From Acanthamoeba lenticulata (Eukaryota > Discosea > Longamoebia > Acanthamoebidae): a stretch of 30,234 nt of DNA. Of this stretch, positions 20,001 to 27,881 are shown piece after piece. The stretch spans positions 1-30,234 of the forward strand of contig NAVB01000709.1 in assembly GCA_002179805.1 (NCBI GenBank), written 5' to 3'. The notes below the pieces were generated by a model. It did no database searches. It saw only the letters and a list, made by a program, of their open reading frames with translations, and had not been told where the DNA came from. Made by a program: the position numbers and the translations under genes. How positions within the stretch are numbered: position 1 is the stretch's first letter; the number at the start of each line of letters is the position of its first letter.

Positions 20001-22769
20001 TACTCGGTCTCGAGCAGGCCGGTCTTGGAGACGAACAGGTAGGCGCACACGTCCTGCACCAGCGACGGGTACGCCGCTGGAGTGGATTGCGCGGTTCGCA
20101 AGTGAGAAAGGCCTGTCATCGTGGGACAGATGCGCGGCGCCACACGTACGGGCATTGTAGTCGGCCTCCCAGCGGGTGAGGATGAGCTCAAAGAGCGACG
20201 ACATGTCGTCGGAGCATTGGTGGAGGAACTGGTCGATGTAGGCGCTCAGCTGCTCAAAGTTGCCAAACACACGCAGCTGCTCGAGGATGCTCCGCAGGTA
20301 GAGCGGGAGGGCGGTCATCCGCTGCTCGACCAGCTGGTAGGTCTGCTGGGCCGACAGCTTCTTCGAATACTTGCCCAGATAGGCCTGTGTGGAGTCGCGG
20401 TTCAATCGCAGATGAGTCAAAGAACAAGAGGGGCGAAAGGTCGAAAGGGTGATGGGTTCTTCAAGTGCCTCGATGAGCTTCTGCTTCTCAAAGTCGGTGA
20501 GCGGCCGCATGCGGAGGACCTTCTTGTCCCACCCGGGGCGCTTCATCAGAAGCTCCATGCACCGGGCGGCCTTGCCCGCGGCTCGCTGGGCCGTCCCGCT
20601 GTTGGCTGCACAAGCCCGAGCACCCATCAGGGTGTTGAGTCGGGGGCAAGATGTGGGCGGGTAGGAGGGTGACTCGTACGTGTGCGGCTCGAAGGCGAGA
20701 AGTAGTCGCGCCCGCTGGACGCCGAGAGCGATAGAATGACGCGCACCGAAGCGGGGAAGGACACCGGCAGCCAGTTGAGCGCTAGCGCCGACGACTCGAC
20801 ATGATTGATGCCGTCCAACACGATCACCAGGCGGGTCGAGGGCGCTGTCATCATGGATAGCCATGAAGGATGATGGTGAGTTCTTGAAAATCACCAAACG
20901 GACTCACCGAGACAGCACGAACCGGACGCGGCCGCTTTGGCCAACCATTGGGGGAAGGCCTGGATGAGCTTGTCGGGTTCACTCGGAAGCTCCATGCCAT
21001 CGAGCCCGAAGCGCGCCTTGAGTTGCCCTGCATGGAGGCGGGCCGATAGGCGCCAGGTGAGCTGGTTCGATCGTCGATGGGCGGATGAGGGGGAAAGGGG
21101 AAACGAACCGAGAACGACGCCGAGGATGCGATGGATCGAGTTGTCGGCGAGCTCTATAAAGTGAGGGATGATGAACTCGTCCTCGCCCAGGTTGCTCATG
21201 CCCCGCCTCTGAACCACCCAGGCTGCGATGAGGGACGACTTGCCCGACCCTGATCGGCCATCCGCAGCCCATCATGGCATGATGGTATAAGCATCTCGCC
21301 ATGAAGCCAGCGTTGCTTGGTGGTGTTGAAGGTGCGTACCCGTGGGTCCGGTGATGATCAGCGGTGCGGCGTCGTTGGCCATCACGTGTTCCTCGATCTC
21401 AGCAAAGTACTTGTCTACCATCATCGACCCACGGTGTTAGCGAAAGATCATCAACTCGTCGACTAAACGTGCTGTGGAGACGTGCCTCCACCAACGAACA
21501 CGTCGGCAAGGCGGGAGCAGTGGTCGTGCATGGCGGCCACCTCAAGGTCCTGGAGCGTGGCAGCGCTGCTCTGCTCCGCTGCGGGGAAGTCGCGGTCAAT
21601 CCAGCCCAACAGGTCCCGTAGCACGAGCTCGGCAAAGGCCTCAGGGTCGGGGTACTGGTCGCGCACGGTCAGGCCGCTGGCCTGGATACGCTGCTTGAGG
21701 TCTTCCAGCTGTTCATGCACGTCAGCAAGGCTTTGCATGAAGAAGACGGACGGCCAGTCGTACCTTCTCGCGGTGCGGCTCGTTGTCGCCCAGACGGTGA
21801 CGGTGCGAGTAGTCCGCGTCGCGCAGGTAAAAGGCCACCGAGCCGGCCGCCAAGTGCGGGTGGAAGAGGGCCGCGTAGAGGATCTCGAGCTCGGTCACGC
21901 TGCGGTCGGTGTAGTGCTCGACCCACGTGTGCCCGGCTTCCACGGCCCGCCTGAAGTTGGCGTCGAGCTGGGCGTCGACCCCGACTTTGGCCCAGCCGTA
22001 GCGCTCGCCCAGCATGCTGATCATGTAGGGCCGGCAGTTGTCGATCTGGACGATGCATCATGATCATTAGTAGTACGTAAAAGAAGAAGGAGGATGGCTG
22101 ACGTGTGGTTCTTGTACCTCGTTCAGACACAACGTGATGACCTGCCCGCCAGACGACTCCTCGCTGGTGATGCCCCAGCGTAAATCGACCTCGGTGAAGT
22201 TGACGTGGCGTTCGGCGCACACCTTTCTGACCTGGGGGAACACCTTCTTCACCAGGAGGTTGCGCTCGGCCTGCATGTCCCTGCACGTGTGGTGATGTGC
22301 ACGTGGCAATGAGGGCAGGTTCTTCGTCGACAGCCACTTTGGCTCACCGGGCTGACGTACTTGAAGGTAGAGGACACAAAGAGACGGATGCTGCGGTCCT
22401 TCGCCCCGCCCCGCTTGCGCATAGCTTGCTCAATGGCTGTGGTTCAGAGGAACCCAGAACGTTTAGCATTACATTCAAGCGCGGGAGCGAAGGGGCCGAA
22501 CCAGTTGCGGACGGCTTGACCTGGTATTCGCCGTTCGGTTGAGCGAGCGCGCTTGCGTTGTAGGCAGGAAGTGCAGCAGCGAAAGAAGGGAGCGTGTAGC
22601 TCGAGGGTGCACCAATCGAATCGGCCGAAGATCCACTTAAAGTAGAGAAACCTTCTGATCGTCCACCCTCCCCGCTGACCAACTTGCTCAGGCGCGATTG
22701 ATATTCGTCATCTTGTATAAAACCTCCCCTCCAAAGCTCCTCAAGTTGCTGCCTCGCAGGCTCTGCCAT
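17038..22769 (-). CDS. STAND ATPase: DUF4062, NACHT-like domain, TPR array (nephrocystin-3-like), 1412 aa
   Basis: Twenty-one exons: 22502-22769, 22361-22436, 22118-22280, 21764-22045, 21492-21708, 21340-21414, 21109-21249, 20908-21027, 20680-20844, 20469-20605, 20150-20384, 20004-20076, 19812-19935, 19429-19732, 19223-19345, 18874-19139, 18607-18791, 17624-18536, 17419-17546, 17233-17349 and 17038-17164; the sum is exactly 1413 codons. Residues 5-31 form a short hairpin like SHOCT (ELWRGGFIQDDEYQSRLSKL). DUF4062 follows (IRLFVSSTFKDMQAERNLLV, VDLRWGITSEES), then a region like TEP1/NPHP3 proteins (MISMLGERYGW, TELEILYAALF). The ATPase has Walker A GPTGSGKS (358-365) and Walker B LVIVLDG (Asp458). 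About residues 800-1412 hold roughly a dozen 42-residue kinesin-light-chain-type TPRs. The architecture matches nephrocystin-3 and other NLR-like STAND proteins; role unknown, sensing or scaffolding inferred. Two introns appear to use GC donors. Confidence 0.9.
19140..19222 (-). other. Predicted GC-AG intron in the STAND-TPR gene
   Basis: The only nearby GT donor (GCAC|GTCACG) gives phase 2 and throws the following TPR exon out of frame. A GC donor four bases upstream (CTGG|GCACGT) gives phase 1 and restores AVPLLLDALGLAERRYG, a normal TPR helix. The acceptor is GAACAG. Confidence 0.6.
20385..20468 (-). other. Predicted GC-AG intron in the STAND-TPR gene
   Basis: Splicing GAG|GCACTT to CACACAG gives QKLIE-AYLGKYSKKLS, the usual NACHT-family wording. 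No GT donor in the right phase exists nearby. The 84-base segment has no stop in frame, so it might instead be retained and encode a 28-residue insert. Confidence 0.5.
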
Positions 22770-22953
22770 GTGCTGGCGATTCCCTTCCCCTGTGACTCAA
22801 GAAGAGCTGCAAGCAAGAGCCAAACAGGTCACCTCGCGCGGCCATCTTCAGCGAAGAGTACTTCAGAAAAGAAGATTAATGATGTGTATTTTGTGCGAGT
22901 GAAAGCAGGCCGTCAAGACCAAACAGAGGAATGATGGGTGATAATGCAAAAGC
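22770..22953. other. Short tandem spacer between ACSL and STAND-TPR genes
   Basis: Only 184 bases separate the ACSL stop from the downstream STAND-TPR start, both on the minus strand. It must hold the ACSL 3' UTR and the whole STAND-TPR promoter, or the two are co-transcribed. I found no clear motif in it. Confidence 0.5.
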
Positions 22954-25900
22954 TTAGGCGTAGAGCTGGTCGATCTGGCTCTGGAAAGCCTGCTGCAGCG
23001 ACGGACGCTTGTTCTTGAGGGCAGCGGTGACGAGGCCAGTCTCGGGGGTCCACATGTGGGGCGACAGGTGGAGCGACGTCACATACTCGAACCTGTTCAG
23101 CTTGGCCGTGTTGGCGACCTTGGCGAGGTCGTCAACGATGGCCTTCTTGAACTGCGCGTTCTCGCAGAGGTCCTCCGGAACACTGGTCGCCGTGAAGTCC
23201 TCGTCGTTGTACTGCAGACGGACGAGCAGATCAAGGATGAGATTGTGGGAAGGCCAAGCCGTGCACGCAGAGGAGACAGGACTACCTTGAGACCGTTCTC
23301 GGTGGCCCAGTGCTTAGCGGCCAGAGGCTCCGGCACGATGATGCCCACGATAAAGGACTTGGTGCTGTCGCCGTAGATGAAGATGTTACCCACATACTTG
23401 CAGCCGGCAAAGATGGTCTCGAGCCTCTCCGGTCTGAGGAGTTAAAAGAGATCACGGAGAGAAGCGGCAAGTGAGAAGTTGAATAGACCCCTGGCGGGAG
23501 GTCACAAGCACTCACGTACGCGATGTATTCTCCACCGTCAAGCTTGAAGATGTCCTTGGTACGGCCGATGATGCTGAGCGAACCGTCCTCATTCCACTGA
23601 CCCACGTCGCCGGTGTGGAACCAAATGCGGCCATCCTCCTCCTCACGGAAGTCCTCCCTCCTATAGGCATGTCGAATTGAGCAACAGAGAAGAAGAAATG
23701 GTTAGATACGTGTACGAGCAAATCATAACAAGCGTTTGTGGCGTACGTCTTCTCCTCCATCTTGTAATAACCCTTGGTCACGCACGGACCCGAGACACAG
23801 ACCTCACCACGGGGCGGGTTGGACGACGTCTTGTAGCTGCCAGCGTCGACAAGCTTCACCTCTGTATCGACACAGTTAGATCGTCGAGAATTGAGCAAAC
23901 ATGTATGGTGGAGCCAAGGTACCGCAAGAGGAGATAGGGACACCAGCGCGACCATAGGGGCTGGGCATAGAGTGGGGAGTAACAGCCGTGCCGCCACTAC
24001 AAGAACGACACAAAGCAAGGTCAGATATCGGACATCATCCATACCGCAGCCATTACAAAAGAGACCATACCAAGTCTCAGTAAGACCGTAGCCCTGCATG
24101 ATGGGGCAACCGAAGCAGCTGAAACACACCAGGAGAATACAGGTAAGAAGCATACTCGCAAAGAGTTGAGGCACTTTGGATAGTCGTACATGCGAATGAA
24201 CTGGTGGCACTCGGCAGAGAGGGGAGCTCCGCCAGACAGAGCCTGGCGCAGACGGCCACCGAGGCCTTCCTGGACCTTGGCGAAGACAATCTTGTTCAAC
24301 AGACCGATGGTGAAACCTGTTAAAGGAATCGCGTGAGTCTTGATTGAGCATGGCGTTTTCCAGCTTGGCTAAAAGGGCGCGTACCACTTTCGATGGCCTT
24401 CTGCTGAATGGCGAAGGCAGTGTAGAAGACAAAGCGGGCAACAGGGCCCGAGAGGGCGACCTTCTTCTGAATACCGAGCATAACGCGCTGGTAAACCTTA
24501 GGCACGCCAACAAAGAGAGTAGGAGCCAGAGTCTTGATGTCATCGTCCAGCTTGCGGACATCCTGTGCATCAATGTGTAGGTCAGCAACACAAGTCGGCG
24601 ATACCAGATGTGAGTCAATCAACGTGAATGACGTACACCCTGGTAGAAGCCGACAGATGCGCCGCTGGAGAACATGGCAGCCTCAGCGGCACGCTCGAGG
24701 ATGTGGGCAAGAGGCAGGTAGGAGAGGAAGACGTCGTCGTCGGAGATGGGCAGCACAGCTTGAAGCACACCAGCGATGGCAGCGACGAGGTTCGTGTGCG
24801 TAATGAGCACGCCCTTCGGGGTAGAGGTAGTGCCAGAAGTGTACATGAGGATCGCCAGATCGTCCGGCTTGGGCGGACGAACGTCCACGGGCTTCTGCTC
24901 GCCTGCCTTCTCCACTTCGGTGAAGGTGTGGACCTCGAGACCAGCTTCAGTGGCAGCAGCCTGCTGCTCCTTGGTAAGCTCACCAATAGAAATGAGTCCC
25001 TTGAGGGTAGGGCACTCCTTGGCCAGATCGACAACGTTCTTGACCAAGTCGGGGGTGGTGACAATGACCTGCACACGAAACGTGACGGCCTCGTAAGGTC
25101 GAAATCACTGCTGGTGAGGCAAGGCCACCACATACATGAATTTCGGCCTGCTGGACGATGAAGACTCGGTTCTCTTCGCCCAGCGTATCGTAGAGAGCAA
25201 CGTTGACGAGGTTGTAAGCATTGCAGGACTCAGCACCAATAACCCACTCAGCAGAGTTCTTCGCGTAGAAGCCCACGCGAGCGCCCTGTGGTGGATCGAC
25301 GAGTGGTGCATTTGTTCGAGTTAACGAGCACGTCCAATTGTAAGCGAATTGATTTTCGGGGCGTACGATTCCCAAATCGAAGAGTCCAACCAAGCCTGAA
25401 CCAAAGTTGGTAATGCGCTTATCCACTTGCTTGTAAGTTTCCCACTTGAAGGCACCGCGCGTGCCGTTCTTCTCGAAGGAGCGCGTGCCGAGACAGTTCT
25501 TGTGTCCAAACATCTTAACGCCTCGCCTGCATCGCACCCAAGGCTCAACAAAATGACCATAACATGTCCCATTCGTAATTAGAATTATGGAAACGTACTG
25601 GAAGTTTTCATAGAGCGTTGTGACGCCAGGGAAGGGGCTGCGAACGGGTTCCGTCACGCCAATCTTCCTCCGTACGGCACCTTCGCCAGGCTTACCAACA
25701 CCAATCTCATAGCTACCGACCTCCTACAGGTCGCATCACCAGATCGGTCAGGTAATTCCAAAAATTTAGAGTGAGGTGAACGGATCGCGTGGCGTTCACA
25801 CGATCACAAGGCGAGGGTCAACGTACGTTGGCCTTCTTGTGCCATCCAAATAAGTAGTAGTAGGCGTAGAGCGACAGAATCAAGCCAAACGTGGCAAACG

Positions 25901-25985
25901 CACCACCCACGACGAAGATGCTAACGGCATAGGCACCGACGACAACGGCAAGCCCACCCACGGGGGAGCTCAGAAAGGACGCCAT
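22954..25985 (-). CDS. Long-chain acyl-CoA synthetase, membrane-anchored, 704 aa
   Basis: Thirteen exons: 25827-25985, 25599-25723, 25367-25526, 25136-25285, 24637-25068, 24385-24562, 24190-24316, 24071-24118, 23923-23996, 23747-23861, 23520-23660, 23286-23433 and 22954-23211; exactly 705 codons. The enzyme activates long-chain fatty acids to acyl-CoA with ATP, through an acyl-adenylate. The first exon (53 residues, from the ATG at 25983-25985) is a hydrophobic anchor (VGGLAVVVGAYAVSIFVVGG, then FATFGLILSLYAYYYLFGW). Motifs are YTSGTTSTPKG (274-284), SGGAPLS, IMQGYGLTET, FHTGDVGQWNEDGSLSIIGR and KDIFKLDGGEYIAPERLE. Position 280 is Ser where the family has Gly in TSGTTGxPKG. The C-terminus LYA is not a PTS1, so ER, lipid-droplet or peroxisome-membrane location through the N-terminal helix is likely. 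It would supply substrate to the acyl-CoA oxidase encoded 14 kb away. Confidence 0.93.
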
Positions 25986-26169
25986 GGCCTCGTACCTGGA
26001 CCTGACTGGTAGTTAGAGTGGTTGTGTGAAACAGGACAAGGACCCAAATGAAGCTTGCCGTACACGTAATGCTGGCGATATGAAAATATCTAGAAAATGA
26101 TCAGAATGCGGCGTGAACTTCTTCGCGGCGCGTGCAGCTGCCCAAATTTTTGGGGAGCTAAAAAAGGCC

Positions 26170-26200
26170 GTTGCGTTTGGCGGGAAGAGTGGAACGCAAC
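26170..26200. repeat. Inverted repeat GTTGCGTT / AACGCAAC flanking the E2F site
   Basis: The left arm at 26170-26177 and the right arm at 26193-26200 are perfect 8-base complements around a 15-base centre. The left arm overlaps the first two T of the E2F site. Another GTTGCGT follows at 26214-26220. It may be a second factor's site or a hairpin in the 5' UTR. Confidence 0.65.
26176..26186 (+). promoter_or_regulatory. E2F-type site TTTGGCGGGAA
   Basis: The 11-mer is an exact match to the classical E2F/DP consensus (TTTSSCGS with a GGGAA end). It lies 57 bases upstream of the Aurora kinase ATG. E2F control of mitotic genes is known in animals, plants and other eukaryotes; here it is inferred from sequence only. 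Confidence 0.6.
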
Positions 26201-26242
26201 ACAAGAGTCTAGTGTTGCGTGCTTGAAACTGCATTCGATTTG

Positions 26243-27718
26243 ATGATGTCTCAGACAGGAGCGACGAAGAAGACGGTAGTGCGTAAACCGCTTGGGGACC
26301 GCACCAATAGCGTGACGAAGAGCCAGGGAGTGAAGAGCAAAGTTTCGTCAAGCACGGCCGTGAAAAAGAAAGCAACTACCGTTAAGTCCACAAGAGAGGC
26401 GACCAGCAACAAAGGGGCGGCCAAGAAGATTGTATCAAAGCCTAAACCGGAAGAGCCCCAATGGACTGTCAAAGACTTTGAAGTGGGCCGACCTCTGTAT
26501 GCTTCCCTCTCCAATTATTGGTTGGGCGGACAAGATTTGCTGACTCTCCTTCTTCTCATTCTTGCAGAGGGCAAGGCAAGTTCGGTACGCTGCTTCTTGA
26601 CCAGCCTTTATGTTACTCTCCTGCATCTTATGCGTCTTTGGAGCAGGCCTCGTTTACCTGGCACGTGAAAAGAAGACCAACTTTATGGTGGCCATCAAAG
26701 TACTTTCCAAGCGCACCATTGAAGAATCCAACAGCAAGAAACAATTGCGGCGAGAGATTGAGATTCAAGCTCACCTTCGGTATGCCCCTCCTATTGGTAA
26801 TGTTTGTAACTTGAGCCTCCCTTCTAATCTTTTCTTTTTCTGCCCCTACAGACATCCCAACATCCTTCGGTACCGCACACCCCTCTGCCCCAACCAAATC
26901 TGCATCGTTCACATCTCTTCTGCTTCAGACTTTACGGCTATTTTGTGGACTCCAACTACGTGTACCTCGTGCTCGAGTATGCGCGCAATGGTGAGCTCTA
27001 CAAGCACCTCAAGCGACAGCCTGGCCAGCGCCTCACGGAAGCCAAGGCCGCCAAGGTGCGCTCCGCTCCTCATCGCGAGCTCAGCGTCTCCTCTCTTACC
27101 GCTCGTTCTTACCTTCTTCGTGGTTTCGGCAGTATTTGCTGCAACTTGTCTCCGCTTTGCAGTACTGCCACAGCAAGGGCGTCATCCATCGCGATCTCAA
27201 GGTGCGGTTGAGCCCTCCAGCCGCTTGGGGTCAAGTTCATGAGAACGTGCTCACACTCGTGGGTCTTGTTGCAGCTGGAGAATATTTTGCTCAGCGCCGA
27301 CGACCAAGTCAAGCTCGCCGACTGGGGTTCGAGCGTACACGCGCGCGGCCACCGGAGGCGAACCCTGTGCGGCACGCTGGACTACCTCGCACCAGAGGTC
27401 GTCTCGGGGCAGCGACACGACCAAGCCGTCGATCGCTGGGCCCTGGGCGTCATCCTCTACGAGCTCCTCGTCGGGCGCCCGCCTTTCGAAGCCCCCGAAG
27501 AGTTGGCCACCGTCGCGCTCATCAAGGAGTGCAGCCACACCCTCCAGTTCCCCGAACATGTCGGGGCCCTCGCGCAGGACCTCATCTCCCGGCTTCTACG
27601 GCGCGACCCTGCCGAGCGCATCGCGCTCGCCGACATCCCCAGCCACCCGCTCTTCCAGTGCCTCGACGAGGCCGCTGCCACCTCGACCAACACCATCACG
27701 GAACCCTCTGCACCATGA
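26243..27718 (+). CDS. Aurora-type serine/threonine kinase, 353 aa
   Basis: Exons 26243-26496, 26568-26584, 26647-26779, 26852-26869, 26929-27055, 27133-27201 and 27275-27718 join in phase to 354 codons. The basic N-terminal tail (about 75 residues, K/S/T-rich) holds a destruction box, RKPLGDRTN (residues 14-22, RxxLxxxxN), as used for APC/C-driven degradation. The kinase domain has the glycine loop LGQGKFG (85-91), Lys108 in VAIK, HRDLK (202-206), the activation segment [14 protein letters not shown] with Thr236 at the Aurora T288 position, and [20 protein letters not shown]. This activation segment is diagnostic for Aurora kinases, which drive spindle assembly, chromosome segregation and cytokinesis. 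The magnesium-binding motif reads DWG (222-224) rather than DFG, and the Aurora tryptophan after it is Ser. The start may be either of two consecutive ATGs (26243, 26246). Two exons are only 17 and 18 bases long. Confidence 0.9.
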
Positions 27719-27881
27719 TCAGGGCGTCCTCTTGGACAACGAATTGTATAGACTTGGAAAAAGAACCCAACCAGCGAACGCGGCTCGGCTGGCCAGTGTG
27801 AGGCCAGCTCGGTTGCTGCAAGTGACCTTCTCCTTGAATGCTGTGAAGCATCGTTTGGCCTACTAGGATGATGATGATCGA

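Larger units (their letters stand above)
25986..26242. promoter_or_regulatory. Bidirectional promoter, ACSL / Aurora kinase
   Basis: The 257 bases lie between divergent start codons. They contain an E2F-type site within an inverted repeat (next entries), a third GTTGCGT copy at 26214-26220, and CCCAAATTTTTGGGG at 26141-26155, an A/T core between C and G triplets reminiscent of MADS-box sites but with a longer core. There is no obvious TATA box for the kinase. Confidence 0.5.

Noticed and set aside
19779..20897. Reading the minus strand 19779-20897 as one unspliced exon
   Set aside because: It interrupts conserved NACHT-type blocks with unrelated residues; phase-matched introns with good acceptors restore them.
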